Part shown: positions 1 through 10,780 of the stretch, piece after piece
How positions within the stretch are numbered: position 1 is the first letter of the stretch
Layout of the letters: every line of letters starts with the position of its first letter
Source of the DNA: Paenibacillus psychroresistens
Lineage (GTDB): Bacteria; Bacillota; Bacilli; Paenibacillales; NBRC-103111
Length of the DNA stretch: 64,000 nucleotides
Assembly (NCBI RefSeq): GCF_009728935.1
Contig: NZ_CP034235.1
Span: 2,022,001-2,086,000 of the forward strand
Reading direction: 5' to 3'
The notes under the pieces: generated by a model
Seen by the model: the letters and a program-made list of their open reading frames with translations, nothing else
What the model was told of the DNA's origin: nothing
The model's database searches: none
Translations under genes and position numbers: made by a program

Positions 1-1
1 G

Positions 2-3000
2 GATGGGATTAATATAACCGGAGGTACACATCATTCTGTATTAGGAAGTGATGTGCATAATACGGGCTCCAATGGGATCTATCTCGATGCTGGCAATAAA
101 CAGACACTTGAACCTGCAAATCATCGCATAGATAACAATGTTATTTATGAATTTGGCCGCATTGCCAAAACGAATAAAAGTGGAGTTCAAGTAAGGGGAG
201 TTGGCAATGAAGTCACTCATAACCGAATTTATGATGGACCGCACCAAGGTATTATTTTTGACGGGAATGATCATTTGGTCTCATACAATGAAATATTTGC
301 CGTGAATCGAGAGGTTGAGGATGCAGGAGCGATTTATAGCTTCCTCGATCTAGCTGGGCGAGGAACTGAGGTCAGCTACAACTATATTCATGATGTAACA
401 GGCATTCCCGGACCGAGTGGTGTATGGGGGATCTATCTGGATGGCGGGTACAGTGGTGTTAACGTCATTGGAAATGTGATTCGCAATGTGACGCATGGTA
501 TTTTCAGTAATGGCGGCAGAGATAATATTATGAAGAACAATTTGCTCATCAACACTAATCAAAGCTCGATTTTCGTCCAGAATCACGGTTTTGCCAAGTC
601 CTATGATCCTAATGATCCACTTTCACTGGTATACAAGCTGATGACCGTTCCATATGCCGGACCTGTTTATGCCAAGTATCCTCATTTGGCCAATATTTTG
701 CAGGATGAAGTCGAGAAGCCCAAATATGTTAAAGCCATGAATAATGTGATCGTGAATGGAGCAGCCATCTACGTTCATGACTATGCCCTGCCTAGCGGCG
801 TATTCGCTCCCAATTATTCAACGGCAATAGATCCAGGGTTTATCAATCCATCAGCAGATAATTATGGCTTGAAGGAGGATTCCGTTGTCTTTGACCAGCT
901 GCCCGATTTTGAACCGATTCTTTTCGATCAAATAGGCTTATACACGGACTCAGTTAGACCAACCATTCCCCCAAAGAATGTCCAAATGTTCGGTGGAGTT
1001 ACGCTCTACCCAGCTGAGAATGATGCTGATCCGAATGGATTAAAGCTTAGTTGGGATCCAGCAGTGGGGTCCAAGCAATTCCGAATTGTTGTCGCTAAAG
1101 ATGCAGAGTTTCTGCAAATCGTAAAAGACTCGGTGACAACTCTGCCCTATGCGATTATTGAGGGGCTAGAATACGGTCAAACCTATTATTGGAAAGTAGA
1201 AGCTGAGCCGTTAGTCGCATCTTATGGTACACAATGGAATGTAGGCGGCAGCCAGATCTTTAATACATTATTGGCTAAAGATAAGCTTGAGCATCAGATC
1301 GCGCTGGCTGAAGCCCTTCATTATTATGCAGTGGAAGGGACGGAAGGCGGACAATATGCAGGCGGAGCGAAGGCAGGTCTTGTGGACGCGATTGACGCAG
1401 CTGAGCTGCAGCTGAACAGCAGTGGTCCCTATGACGGATCATTAGAAGATTTGACAGAGGCAATTGACAGCTTTCACACGGCAAGAGTATCTAGCGGTAC
1501 CATTCATACGGCGGTAGCTGATGATTACAACGGAGTGACAATTGGCACACAACCTCCTTATGTCAATGCTGCGGGAACCACAACAGCGAAGTATACGGTG
1601 GTTGCTGATCCAGATAACCCAACGAATCGTGTAGCCGAATTAAATGATGATACAGCAACTGGCTCTATGGTAGTTAAGCGACCGTTTCTTCCAGCTGAGC
1701 TGAGTATGAACGTGAGCTTCCGCGTTCGACTAGAGAAAACGAATACACTGATGAAGGTGTTTTTCCGAACGGGCCTTTACACCGATCCACTGAAGATTTC
1801 CTTTATGCCAGATGGGTACCTGGACATTAATAATGGACAGTATCGTACGCCTTATGCGAGCGATACCTGGTATGAGATCAAAGCGAATCTGAATTTTCAA
1901 ACTCGAAAATATGACTTTTATATCGACGGCCTGCCAGTAATTACCCAAGGCAATCTGCTCAGTCTTCCTGACTTTGATGTGCCGGATTATTTGCAATTGG
2001 ATCAAATCGGTATTGCTACAAGAAATAGCAGTCTGGCGGATGATCTCTATATAGGTAAATATTATTTTGATGACTTCAAGATCACTTATCCCGAGAAGGA
2101 AAGAGATAATGCTTACTTGAAGGACCTTTCTATCGATGGAGAGAAACTGGAAGCGTTCACGCCAGATCAAACCACCTATGATGTTGCTTTACCTGCTGAT
2201 TCTGCCTTTTCGCCTATAACCGCAACGGTTGCAGATTCTCTTTATGGCTTGCTGCATATCTCAGCTGCGACAGGAATTCCTGGTAAGGCGATACTCACCG
2301 TGCTTCCACAAAATCGAAGGAACGCTATGCAATACAGCATTAATTTTATTTCAGCGACATCGGATAAAACTTCACCGACCGCTTCCGTAGCATTCAGCAG
2401 TACAGCGACGACGAGCGATAGTGTGACCGCCACCATCACGCCAAGTGAACCTGTAACGATTACGAACAACGGAGGTGCAAACAGTTATACATTCTTATTT
2501 AACGGCAGCTTCACCTTCGATTTTGTCGATGCGGCGGGTAATCTGGGCAGTGCGACGGCTACTGTAAGCAACATAACTAACAAAAGTACCGGAGCACCGG
2601 GAAAGCCCGTTCTATCAGATGATAATGGGTATGATACGGGCATTCTTGACGGTAATTATAAAGTGAAAATGGATATGTGGTGGGGAAATAACGGCAAGCT
2701 TTATAAGCTGTTTGAAAATGATAAGCTAATAGATACCCAAATTCTCACGGATAATTCACCGAATGCAGAGTCCACTATTATATCCGTTACCTACAAGAAG
2801 AATGGGACCTACCGTTATTATGGGGAACTGACGAATGCATTCGGCACAACGAGAAGCGATGTTCTGACTGTGAATGTCACACAAGCGACGCCGGCCAAAC
2901 TGGTACTCTCCAATGACAATTGGGATGGAGACGGGAGCTTCAAAGTCAGCATGAACTTGTGGTGGGGCACCAACGGGACAACGTATCGTTTATATGAGAA

Positions 3001-3169
3001 TGGGGTTCTGATAGATTCACAGGCGCTTACCGACCAAACCCCGCAGGCGCAGTCTACAGTGACAATAATCCATAATAAAACGCCAGGCGTTTATGAGTAT
3101 CGGGGCGAACTCGTTAATTATGCAGGAACTGTGTCCAGTGAAACTATGAATGTAACAGTGACCCAATAA
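2..3169 (+). CDS. Right-handed beta-helix, multi-domain secreted carbohydrate-active protein (5' truncated)
   Basis: The reading frame is open from base 2, so the start and any signal peptide lie outside the window. The N-terminal part (to about base 900) is rich in short Asn/Gly/Val/Ile repeats such as NNVIYEF and [10 protein letters not shown], typical of right-handed parallel beta-helix proteins (pectate-lyase or NosD-like folds). Then come a fibronectin-III-like module (about 960-1260), a short helical module (about 1275-1490), a LamG-like beta-sandwich (about 1500-2090), a cadherin-like beta-sandwich (about 2100-2350), an Ig-like module (about 2360-2575), and two repeats with the WWG.NG..Y.L.EN pattern (2595-2885 and 2890-3166) that resemble the chitinase A N-terminal domain. 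I infer an extracellular polysaccharide-acting enzyme, perhaps on pectin. The catalytic specificity cannot be read. An SGNH esterase follows 18 bases later. Confidence 0.75.
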   Translation, partial: DGINITGGTHHSVLGSDVHNTGSNGIYLDAGNKQTLEPANHRIDNNVIYEFGRIAKTNKSGVQVRGVGNEVTHNRIYDGPHQGIIFDGNDHLVSYNEIFAVNREVEDAGAIYSFLDLAGRGTEVSYNYIHDVTGIPGPSGVWGIYLDGGYSGVNVIGNVIRNVTHGIFSNGGRDNIMKNNLLINTNQSSIFVQNHGFAKSYDPNDPLSLVYKLMTVPYAGPVYAKYPHLANILQDEVEKPKYVKAMNNVIVNGAAIYVHDYALPSGVFAPNYSTAIDPGFINPSADNYGLKEDSVVFDQLPDFEPILFDQIGLYTDSVRPTIPPKNVQMFGGVTLYPAENDADPNGLKLSWDPAVGSKQFRIVVAKDAEFLQIVKDSVTTLPYAIIEGLEYGQTYYWKVEAEPLVASYGTQWNVGGSQIFNTLLAKDKLEHQIALAEALHYYAVEGTEGGQYAGGAKAGLVDAIDAAELQLNSSGPYDGSLEDLTEAIDSFHTARVSSGTIHTAVADDYNGVTIGTQPPYVNAAGTTTAKYTVVADPDNPTNRVAELNDDTATGSMVVKRPFLPAELSMNVSFRVRLEKTNTLMKVFFRTGLYTDPLKISFMPDGYLDINNGQYRTPYASDTWYEIKANLNFQTRKYDFYIDGLPVITQGNLLSLPDFDVPDYLQLDQIGIATRNSSLADDLYIGKYYFDDFKITYPEKERDNAYLKDLSIDGEKLEAFTPDQTTYDVALPADSAFSPITATVADSLYGLLHISAATGIPGKAILTVLPQNRRNAMQYSINFISATSDKTSPTASVAFSSTATTSDSVTATITPSEPVTITNNGGANSYTFLFNGSFTFDFVDAAGNLGSATATVSNITNKSTGAPGKPVLSDDNGYDTGILDGNYKVKMDMWWGNNGKLYKLFENDKLIDTQILTDNSPNAESTIISVTYKKNGTYRYYGELTNAFGTTRSDVLTVNVTQATPAKLVLSNDNWDGDGSFKVSMNLWWGTNGTTYRLYENGVLIDSQALTDQTPQAQSTVTIIHNKTPGVYEYRGELVNYAGTVSSETMNVTVTQ

Positions 3170-3187
3170 AAGACAGAGGGTGCATAG

Positions 3188-4225
3188 ATGATTTACAAAC
3201 AAACAGAATTGCTAAACGTCTCAGAATTGGTGGAAGTACCGAGTAGACCGGGTGTACTGCTACAACGATTGCCTGAGTCCACAAAAATCCAGCTGCATGA
3301 ACAGTCCCAAATCCAATTTAAAAGAGCGGCTTGTTCGGAAATCCGGTTTGTTAGCGACTGGAATTCAGTTGATATTACCTTAGCATGTTATGGTGGAACC
3401 GGAACAGCTTTGCTCTATTACGGAGATTTTCAGGCGAGCCGGTACACTATCTCTGAAGAGCCATCTGATCTGAAATTGAAATTGCCATTCCCCGATTTTT
3501 TAGCGGCAATTGATTTAAGCAGTACGTCTTCCACCTTTTTGCCAACAGTTTGGAGATTAGTTTTGCATGGAGCCGAATTTCACCTTATCGATATCGTGGG
3601 TGATTCGATTCGTCCACCCTTGCCACATGAAATTCCCAAACGGAAATATCTTGCTTATGGAACTTCAATTACCTACGGGGAATCCGCAACAAGCCCTGAC
3701 CTTTCTTATGTTAAACAAACAGCGTGGCGGCTTGGGGCAGATGTAATTAACCTGGGTGCATCTGGATCGGCCCATTGTGAGCCGGAGCTTGCTGATTATA
3801 TTGCAGCTAGAACGGATTGGGATTTTGCAACCTTTTGTATTTCTATTAACATGTTTAACCAAGAGGTTCCTGTTGATATATTCCAAGTGAGAGCGAATTA
3901 TATGATTCATACAGTTGCTTCGGCAAACCCGAATAAACCGGTCGTTTGTATAGGGCTGCTGCCGTCCTTTGCCGATTTTGGACAAGTGTGGCCAGGCCGC
4001 AAATTATGTGCTACTACGAATCAATATCGTGAAGCATTGCGCCATATTGTAGAACAAGCAAAGTTACCTAATCTATATTATGTTGATGGTAGGCATCTGC
4101 TAACACGTCACGGCGGTCTGACGAGTGACATGCTGCATCCTGGAAACCTTGGAATGATCGAGATCGGAGAGAATTTGGCAAAAGTTATCCTTCCGTTGCT
4201 GAATGAGGTACAAGTACCTCATTAA
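3188..4225 (+). CDS. SGNH/GDSL-type esterase or lipase-like hydrolase
   Basis: 345 residues. A GDSL-like block I reads GTSITYG, with the nucleophile Ser near residue 160, and a C-terminal SDMLHPGN block (about residues 313-320) carries the Asp-x-x-His pair of SGNH hydrolases. The first 140 or so residues form a beta-rich domain often fused in front of SGNH domains. No signal peptide is visible, so the enzyme is probably cytoplasmic. The start is ATG after a GAGGGTG ribosome site. The gene follows the beta-helix gene by 18 bases and is likely co-transcribed. Removal of acetyl or other acyl groups from plant oligosaccharides would fit this context, but that is inference. Confidence 0.8.
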   Translation: MIYKQTELLNVSELVEVPSRPGVLLQRLPESTKIQLHEQSQIQFKRAACSEIRFVSDWNSVDITLACYGGTGTALLYYGDFQASRYTISEEPSDLKLKLPFPDFLAAIDLSSTSSTFLPTVWRLVLHGAEFHLIDIVGDSIRPPLPHEIPKRKYLAYGTSITYGESATSPDLSYVKQTAWRLGADVINLGASGSAHCEPELADYIAARTDWDFATFCISINMFNQEVPVDIFQVRANYMIHTVASANPNKPVVCIGLLPSFADFGQVWPGRKLCATTNQYREALRHIVEQAKLPNLYYVDGRHLLTRHGGLTSDMLHPGNLGMIEIGENLAKVILPLLNEVQVPH

Positions 4226-4722
4226 TCGCTATCGTTCCAGTCAATAATACCTTTTAACATTGCTTGCCGGATAACACATGACAAACAATGTTCATTGGAA
4301 TGCTAAACGTCGTTTAGGACCCTATTCTATAATGTTTATAACCGCTGCGGCCCAAATAAACGAAAAAAAACCTCTACGTACCACTCTCAATTTTATCAGC
4401 AACAAAAAGCACATTGTCGAGAAGTGTAGCATTTTTTCTCAGCGTTGTGTGGCAGCCTACTGCGTTCAGAATATTTTGATTCGAAATATTGAATAAATCC
4501 CTAAACAGTTGTTATTGATAGGATTTTAGAGAGAGACGGACGGACTGGAAATGCAATGCAAACAATAGAAACAACACGGATAGGTAAAATAGTGTATCTC
4601 AAAATCCTTCACTTGGTTAAAGGATGCTTTTGAAGATCTATCTTTGAGGTTTCGCTGGAACAGGTTATAGATCATAGATTTGTATGGTATAATTATAAAA
4701 AAATGTTGGAGTGTAGTTAATT
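4226..4722. other. 497-base intergenic stretch
   Basis: I see no convincing gene here. A 72-codon open frame at 4278-4496 has no ribosome site and no recognisable sequence. No clear terminator follows the SGNH gene. The right end holds a predicted promoter for the exonuclease gene. Confidence 0.5.
4665..4693 (+). promoter_or_regulatory. Predicted sigma-A promoter of the ypcP-like gene
   Basis: TTATAG (4665-4670), a 17-base spacer, and a perfect TATAAT (4688-4693), followed by a TTGGAG ribosome site at 4706-4711. Only the -10 box matches consensus exactly. Confidence 0.5.
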
Positions 4723-5643
4723 ATGGGAAATGATAACAAGGTTTTAATAGTGGATGGAATGGCTCTATTATTTCGTGCGTTTTATGCAACTTCATATGGT
4801 GGTTATATTAGAAAAACCAAGTCAGGAACGCCTACCAATGCAATCTATGGCTTTATTCAATATTTTTTTGATGCGATTGATACCTTCAAGCCAACCCACG
4901 TTATTTGCTGCTGGGATATGGGGAGTAAAACCTTCAGATCAGAGATGTATGATCAATATAAAGCCAATCGCATGGAAGCTCCAGAAGAGCTAATTCCACA
5001 GTTTGATCTAGTAAAAGAAGTTGTAAGCTCCTTAGGTGTAATCAATATTGGGTTGGCTGGATTTGAAGCTGATGACTGCATCGGCACTCTTGCGAGTCGT
5101 CTCGGTATAGATTCGGAGGTTTATATTCTAACGGGAGATCACGATATGCTGCAGCTGGTGACCGACCTGATCAAAGTGGTTATTATGAAACCAGGTAAAC
5201 TAAATTATGCCGTTTATGACATAGCAAGCCTGCTTGTGGAGAAACAATTATCCCCTCAACAGGTCATTGATATAAAAGGCTTTATGGGCGATACAAGCGA
5301 TAATTATCCAGGGGTAAAAGGAATCGGCCAGAAAACTGCTTTAAAGCTGCTTATTGACTATCAATCGGTAGAGGGAGTCTTGGAGAATTTGCACCTCCTG
5401 CCGAAGGGTGTTAAGGGTAAAATTGAAGCCGATTTGGAAATGCTGCATCTTTCAAGGGATTTAGCGAGGATTCGAATCGATGTGCCAATTGAATGCAGTT
5501 TGATAGAGTGTATTTGGGAGTTAAGCCACGATACAGCAACTAGTAAATTCGAAGAGCTGGAATTTGGTTCTTTGGTTAAGCTATTAGGAGTATCCGTACC
5601 AAAAGTACCAAAAGTGATTATCCAAGATCTTTTTGCACTTTAG
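4723..5643 (+). CDS. ypcP: Stand-alone 5'-3' exonuclease / flap endonuclease (YpcP family)
   Basis: 306 residues, matching the N-terminal 5' nuclease domain of DNA polymerase I but without a polymerase domain. Visible motifs are LIVDGMALLFRAF at the N-terminus, CCWDMGSK, GFEADDCIGTLA and TGDHDM (acidic metal-binding sites), and GDTSDNYPGVKGIG, the final Asp pair plus helix-hairpin-helix. Length and sequence agree well with Bacillus subtilis YpcP, recalled from memory. The family removes RNA primers and flaps during lagging-strand synthesis and repair. The gene appears monocistronic, with its own promoter upstream and an intrinsic terminator just downstream. Confidence 0.92.
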   Translation: MGNDNKVLIVDGMALLFRAFYATSYGGYIRKTKSGTPTNAIYGFIQYFFDAIDTFKPTHVICCWDMGSKTFRSEMYDQYKANRMEAPEELIPQFDLVKEVVSSLGVINIGLAGFEADDCIGTLASRLGIDSEVYILTGDHDMLQLVTDLIKVVIMKPGKLNYAVYDIASLLVEKQLSPQQVIDIKGFMGDTSDNYPGVKGIGQKTALKLLIDYQSVEGVLENLHLLPKGVKGKIEADLEMLHLSRDLARIRIDVPIECSLIECIWELSHDTATSKFEELEFGSLVKLLGVSVPKVPKVIIQDLFAL

Positions 5644-5667
5644 AGTTTCGTTAGTCATACGCAAATC

Positions 5668-5693
5668 AAAAATCGTCCATAAGGGCGATTTTT
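5668..5693 (+). terminator. Intrinsic terminator after ypcP
   Basis: An 11-base-pair stem (AAAAATCGTCC with GGGCGATTTTT, one T-G wobble) closes a 4-base ATAA loop, and the right arm ends in a T run. Confidence 0.85.
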
Positions 5694-5827
5694 CTATACC
5701 TAAAGATAGTCCTAGAAAAACAAAGATAGTTTATTCTAAATCAATAGTAAGAGATGGTAAACTTACATTATGTTAAAGTGATCAAGGGCTTGCCTCATAG
5801 CAGCGAGAGTCGAAAGGGGAAAACAAA

Positions 5828-7123
5828 ATGTTAAAAAAAGCTATAACTTTAGTAGGCTGTATTGCTTTGTCGGGCTCACTTCTTGCAGGATGCTCAAGCT
5901 CGGATTCAAAATCAGCTATATCAACTGCACCATCTACTGCTGAATCTACAGATACGTCAGCAAAGAAAATTTCCGGGGAAATTTTATTCTATAGTCATTG
6001 GACAGATAGACAAAATGATATTTTCCCAAAATATATTGCTGAATTCAATAAGCTCTATCCAGATGTGAAAGTCAACGTTGAAACAGTAGGGGATACTTAT
6101 CAGGATGGTTTGAAAATTAAGTTCTCTGCGAACGATGTGCCGGATGTTTTTGAGCCTGATAATCGCTTCAAGGAACAGATGATGCAATATGCGCTGCCTT
6201 TGGATGATCTGCCGATTACTCAGGATTTTATCGGAACCGAATATTTTAAAGGAACAGACAACAAAACCTACGCATTGCCTGAGGGACTCAATACTTACGG
6301 TGTGATTTATAATAAAAAAATATTCAAGGAATTAGCGCTTGAAGTACCAACGACGTTAGATCAATTTATCGCCGCTGCACAGAAGATCAACGCTGCTGGC
6401 AAGGTGGGGGTTGCCTCCGCTGCAAAAGCCAAATGGCCGTTGCAATACTATTGGCAGTCTGTACCGTTGCAGCTGAGTGGAGACCCCAATGCTACCAACA
6501 AGCTTGCGGATACGGATGAACCATTTACCAAAGACAGTCCAGTGGTGCAATCCTATGCCATTCTCAAAAAACTCTCTGATGCAAAAATATTCGAAAAAGA
6601 TCCACTCTCTGCAGATTGGGAGCCAATGAAAAAAGAATTCCGTTCTGGGAATGTGGGCATGTTCTTCCTAGGTAACTGGTTTGTACCTCAAGCAGTAGGT
6701 GATGCTTTGAAGGAAGAGGATATTGGTTTCTTCCCATTCCCATACGACAATAATGGCGGAAAGAATGTTGTTGTAGCGCCGGACAATGGGTTTTCCATTT
6801 CCAAAACATCGAAAAACCCTGAAGCTGCACTTGCCTTCTTCAACTTTCTGAATGATACGAAATATGCTGAACTGGTTAAGTTAGGTGGTTTTATGTCAGC
6901 CAGAAAGAGTATAAGCGTCGAAAATCCGTACTTTGAAGAATTTAACAGCTTTAAGCCAATCCAGATAGTTGGGGCGACCGATTCAGCAGCTTATCAGACA
7001 ATTGCCAATAAAATGCAGTTTGATTATCGGGATATTGCCCAAGCCGTTCTAACGGGGAAAGATTTCGATAAAATATTCACTGATGTTAATACTAAGTGGA
7101 AAAAAGCAAAAGCCGATAGATAG
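5828..7123 (+). CDS. Sugar ABC transporter solute-binding lipoprotein (family 1)
   Basis: 431 residues. The N-terminus is a lipoprotein signal peptide ending in lipobox LLAGC (Cys near residue 21), followed by a Ser/Thr-rich linker. The rest has the family-1 extracellular solute-binding pattern (ILFYSHWTD, DVPDVFEPDN, FLGNWFVPQA). An AAGGGGA ribosome site precedes the ATG. It should sit on the outer face of the membrane and deliver an oligosaccharide to the two permeases encoded directly downstream. No ATPase gene is present in the cluster, so a shared MsmX-type ATPase elsewhere probably energises it, as is usual in this group. The substrate is unknown; nearby genes suggest plant cell-wall sugars. 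Confidence 0.9.
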   Translation: MLKKAITLVGCIALSGSLLAGCSSSDSKSAISTAPSTAESTDTSAKKISGEILFYSHWTDRQNDIFPKYIAEFNKLYPDVKVNVETVGDTYQDGLKIKFSANDVPDVFEPDNRFKEQMMQYALPLDDLPITQDFIGTEYFKGTDNKTYALPEGLNTYGVIYNKKIFKELALEVPTTLDQFIAAAQKINAAGKVGVASAAKAKWPLQYYWQSVPLQLSGDPNATNKLADTDEPFTKDSPVVQSYAILKKLSDAKIFEKDPLSADWEPMKKEFRSGNVGMFFLGNWFVPQAVGDALKEEDIGFFPFPYDNNGGKNVVVAPDNGFSISKTSKNPEAALAFFNFLNDTKYAELVKLGGFMSARKSISVENPYFEEFNSFKPIQIVGATDSAAYQTIANKMQFDYRDIAQAVLTGKDFDKIFTDVNTKWKKAKADR

Positions 7124-7141
7124 AAAGTTGGTAAGCTATTT

Positions 7142-8035
7142 ATGAGCTATCAAACACAAAAAAAACTACTGATTTTCGGGTTTCTTTTTATCCCTATAGC
7201 CTTATTAATTATGTTTCTGATCTACCCTTTTTTTAGACTGATCTTTATGAGTTTAACCGATTGGGACGGTGTACTGCCTCGTTATAACTTTGTAGGGATA
7301 GATAACTTTAGGGATGTTTTCACAGATCCAACAGCTTGGCTGTCATTAAGAAATAACCTTTATTATGTGCTCGGCGGACTCCTGCAGAATATGCTTGGAT
7401 TGCTTTTTGCAGTATTCCTTGCCAGGAAGTTTAGAGGAGGAAATTTCTTTAAAGCGATTATATTTTTGCCGTTTATCCTAAACTCGGTGGCGGTTGCTTA
7501 TATGTTTAATTATATTTTTGACTATGAGCATGGTCCGATCAATCTGATGCTGACCCATATTGGGCTCTCGCCGATCCGGTTCCTAAGTAATATTCACATC
7601 GTAAATTTTTCATTGGCTGGAATTTCTTTATGGAGATATCTCGGTTTTACAATGGTCGTTTATATCTCGGCGCTGCAATCTGTATCGGAAGAAATTTATG
7701 AATCTGCTACTGTGGATGGGGCTAATGCTTGGCAAAGCTTTCGCTTTATTACTTATCCGAGCATTATTAGAATTGTCGAGCTGAATTTATTCTTAACGCT
7801 TAGTGGCTCGTTGAATGCATTTTCTGAAGCATTGGTTTTAACAAAAGGAGGTCCTGACCATGCCAGCAGTACTTTTATCGTTTATACGATTGACGCTTTT
7901 TTCAAATATAACAACTATGGCTTAGCCGCTGCCTTATCGGTGGTGCTTCTCGTTTTAATTCTGATAATTACTGCCATTCAGCGAAAGCTGGTTATCGGGG
8001 ATGGAGGTTATGAGAATAATGCGACACTTAGGTAA
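7142..8035 (+). CDS. Sugar ABC transporter permease, MalF/UgpA type
   Basis: 297 residues with about six hydrophobic membrane segments. The cytoplasmic EAA loop, which docks the ATPase, is visible as ESATVDGANAW...FITYP. It lies 18 bases after the binding-protein gene and overlaps or abuts the next permease gene, so the three form one transcription unit. It would form a heterodimeric membrane channel with the next gene product. Confidence 0.92.
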   Translation: MSYQTQKKLLIFGFLFIPIALLIMFLIYPFFRLIFMSLTDWDGVLPRYNFVGIDNFRDVFTDPTAWLSLRNNLYYVLGGLLQNMLGLLFAVFLARKFRGGNFFKAIIFLPFILNSVAVAYMFNYIFDYEHGPINLMLTHIGLSPIRFLSNIHIVNFSLAGISLWRYLGFTMVVYISALQSVSEEIYESATVDGANAWQSFRFITYPSIIRIVELNLFLTLSGSLNAFSEALVLTKGGPDHASSTFIVYTIDAFFKYNNYGLAAALSVVLLVLILIITAIQRKLVIGDGGYENNATLR

Positions 8036-8873
8036 TCAGATTTCTGATCGAAGTATCTATTTCAATATTCTGAAGTATACTCCTGTTCTTGTGTGGACAT
8101 GGATTGTGATCTTACCGTTATTAGTTGTTTTTTTTACTTCCTTTAAGACAGATGCGGAGTATACCCGAACTTCCGTTTTTCAAATGCCTTCCAATTTTTT
8201 GAACTTTGAAAATTATAAAACAACATTTATTCAAGGGAAATTTCTACATTCCTTTATGAACAGTTTTATTCTTGTTGCATCAGGGACCATAGGAAGTGTG
8301 ATCCTGGGGACAATGACCGCTTATTGTCTTAGCCGCTTTGATTTCTTATTCAAGAATATAATCAAATCCATTTACGTTGTCTCTGTAATGATACCCGGCG
8401 TTCTGCTCCAGGTTTCCATTTATCCGATATTAAAGCAGTTTGGATTCACAGGCCATTTGACTGCGCCGATTCTAATTTATTTAGGCGCTGATATTATTCA
8501 AATCTGGATATACCTGCAATTTATTGATAAAATATCAATCTCCTTGGATGAGAGCGCGATGCTAGATGGGGCTTCTTATCTTAGAATCTTTAGATCGATT
8601 ATTTTCCCGATGCTGGCTCCAGCGACCGCTACCGTAATCATCTTAAAGTCGATTGGCATTTATAACGATTTGTTTACCCAATATCTATACAATTCGAGTC
8701 CCAAGCTATATACCGTAATTAATTCGTTAATGACTTTTGCAGGAGATCGGGTAAACCAGCAGAATCTGATGTCAGCAGGAATTATGATGATCATGATCCC
8801 AACTATACTGATGTTTTTATTTATGCAAAGGTATATTCTTTCTGGGATTACCTTGGGTTCAAGCAAGGAGTAA
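8019..8873 (+). CDS. Sugar ABC transporter permease, MalG/UgpE type
   Basis: 284 residues with about six membrane segments and an EAA-loop motif (DESAMLDGASYLRIF). The start chosen is ATG 8019, 11 bases after GGAGG at 8003-8007. In-frame ATGs at 8001 and 8010 sit on or next to that ribosome site and are less likely. The gene overlaps the end of the upstream permease by 17 bases, a sign of translational coupling. It is the second half of the transporter channel. Confidence 0.9.
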   Translation: MRHLGNQISDRSIYFNILKYTPVLVWTWIVILPLLVVFFTSFKTDAEYTRTSVFQMPSNFLNFENYKTTFIQGKFLHSFMNSFILVASGTIGSVILGTMTAYCLSRFDFLFKNIIKSIYVVSVMIPGVLLQVSIYPILKQFGFTGHLTAPILIYLGADIIQIWIYLQFIDKISISLDESAMLDGASYLRIFRSIIFPMLAPATATVIILKSIGIYNDLFTQYLYNSSPKLYTVINSLMTFAGDRVNQQNLMSAGIMMIMIPTILMFLFMQRYILSGITLGSSKE

Positions 8874-8943
8874 AATAGCTGTTTACATTCCCAATGACAA
8901 ATGACAATATTAAATTAAAAGAATTGTAGAAAGAAGAATAAAA

Positions 8944-10755
8944 ATGCTCAAAAAGATCTTCTTGAATCATTTTTTGTTGATTTTATTGCCCGTAATCATT
9001 ATTTACTACCTGATATTTAGTATTTATACGCATGATAAAAAAACAGAAACCTTACGGTTTATTAAACAGGTGAATATTCAGTCGATGGAAAACATCGATA
9101 ATTATGTTAAGGACATGAAAGTGCTTACCATGCATCCATTATATGATAATGATATTTTGGAGCTTTTGTATGAGAAAAACTTCGGGGATTCTGCATTAAC
9201 GACAGGCAGTAAAGGCTTTGATTTTAACGATCGGGCGCTTTTATCCGTTACCTTAAATGAAATTCTGGCTTTTAACAAGAATATTTATTCTGTTTTTATA
9301 TTTAATTTGAATGGAACCAACGAATATAGAATGGTGGATAGCAAGCTTGATCCTGCTTATAATCCATCACAAGAGGATTGGTTTAAGGAAGCTAATGAGC
9401 TTAAGGGGTCAGCTGTAGTTGGCAACAGCTTTAGATTTAGTAATTGGAATGCACCTAGGGGCAAGGATTTTTACATGTTTTCGGTTACCCGTGCTATTAA
9501 AGAAATAAAAAGCGGAGGAAGCATGGGATTAATCAGTATTGATTCCGATATCGACATTATTAGAAATATTATTAAGAAAATGAAATCGTTTGATGAAGAA
9601 AGAATCTTGTTGCTCGATGATAATGGGTTTATCGTGTACGATACCAATGAAACGAATATTACCAAATCAATTGGGGACAAAAGCTTTGATCTAAACGAAA
9701 TTCACAATCTTAATTTGCAAGCGAGTCAATCCAGCATGCAGGTGCTGAACAAAAAATCTTTAGTTGATGTTGAATTCTCGAAAGAAACCACTTGGAAATT
9801 AGTTAGTATTTTACCGGAGGCCGCTTTATTCTCGAAAATAAAAGCGATTCAAACACGCTTATTAACGCTTATTATCATTTTTGTGCTATTGTCGTTGCTT
9901 TTATCGATTGTTACTTCTTATAACATTACAAAACCTTTGAAAAGACTTATTAAAACAATGAGAGTTGTTGAAAATGGCGACCTAACGATTCGCTTTACCG
10001 TGATGCATAAAGATGAAATTGGCAGGCTGGGCCATGGCTTCAACAATATGATTAACAAAATCGATCAATTAGTCAGCATTGTCTATTCTACTGAGCTTCG
10101 CAAGAAGGAAGCGGAAATGAATGCTTTGCAGTCTCAGATCAATCCTCACTTTATGTACAATACTTTGGAATCCATCCGGATGACGGCTGAGCTCAACGAT
10201 GATACCGTTACGGCCAAGATGACGTTGATTCTTGGAAAGCTGCTTCGTTATAGTATTAATCCCAAGGATAGGCTAGTTACCATTGGAGACGAGATAGAAC
10301 ATCTAAAAAACTATATCATGCTGCAAAATTTCCGTTTTAAAGATAAATTTGAGTTGATTATAGAGATGGATCAGGAGCTTATCGACATTCCGATTATTAA
10401 ACTCATCTTTCAGCCAATTATTGAGAATGCGATCTTTCATGGTTTGGAGACCATGATCGGGAAAGGCGAGATAAAGATAACGGGATACCAAGCTGAGAAT
10501 AAGACCATCTTCTTAATTGAGGATAACGGGATTGGGATGACCGCTGAACAGCTGGAAAAACTAAATGATCCAGACGTTACTGAAATCCATTCTGGGGACG
10601 CCTCGCGAGGGATTGGTTTGAAGAATGTAAACGAGCGTATAAAGCTGCATTATGGTGAAATATATGGCATAAAGATTACAAGCGAACAAGGCAAAGGTAC
10701 AACAGTAAGTCTTGAATTACCTGATAAATTTACGATGAACATCGTGCAGCTTTAA
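8944..10755 (+). CDS. Sensor histidine kinase, YesM/LytS type
   Basis: 603 residues. Two membrane segments (about residues 7-27 and 300-322) flank an extracellular sensor region of roughly 270 residues, probably a double-Cache fold. A HAMP linker follows, then the His_kinase domain with phospho-acceptor motif QINPHFMYNTLES (His near residue 402), and a HATPase domain with N-box IENAIFHG, DNGIGM and GIGLKNVNERI. It lies 70 bases after the permease gene and 25 bases before its response regulator. The family usually senses extracellular sugars, often through the neighbouring binding protein, and controls that importer. The ribosome site (AGAAAGAAG) is weak. Confidence 0.9.
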   Translation: MLKKIFLNHFLLILLPVIIIYYLIFSIYTHDKKTETLRFIKQVNIQSMENIDNYVKDMKVLTMHPLYDNDILELLYEKNFGDSALTTGSKGFDFNDRALLSVTLNEILAFNKNIYSVFIFNLNGTNEYRMVDSKLDPAYNPSQEDWFKEANELKGSAVVGNSFRFSNWNAPRGKDFYMFSVTRAIKEIKSGGSMGLISIDSDIDIIRNIIKKMKSFDEERILLLDDNGFIVYDTNETNITKSIGDKSFDLNEIHNLNLQASQSSMQVLNKKSLVDVEFSKETTWKLVSILPEAALFSKIKAIQTRLLTLIIIFVLLSLLLSIVTSYNITKPLKRLIKTMRVVENGDLTIRFTVMHKDEIGRLGHGFNNMINKIDQLVSIVYSTELRKKEAEMNALQSQINPHFMYNTLESIRMTAELNDDTVTAKMTLILGKLLRYSINPKDRLVTIGDEIEHLKNYIMLQNFRFKDKFELIIEMDQELIDIPIIKLIFQPIIENAIFHGLETMIGKGEIKITGYQAENKTIFLIEDNGIGMTAEQLEKLNDPDVTEIHSGDASRGIGLKNVNERIKLHYGEIYGIKITSEQGKGTTVSLELPDKFTMNIVQL

Positions 10756-10780
10756 ACAGTTTCAGGTGCGGAGGAAGCTT

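Noticed and set aside
1730..2170. 146-codon open frame antisense to the beta-helix gene
   Set aside because: It lies wholly inside a well-supported gene on the other strand and its translation has no domain-like pattern.
4278..4496. 72-codon open frame on the plus strand
   Set aside because: No ribosome site, no recognisable sequence, and low-complexity basic composition in an intergenic region.
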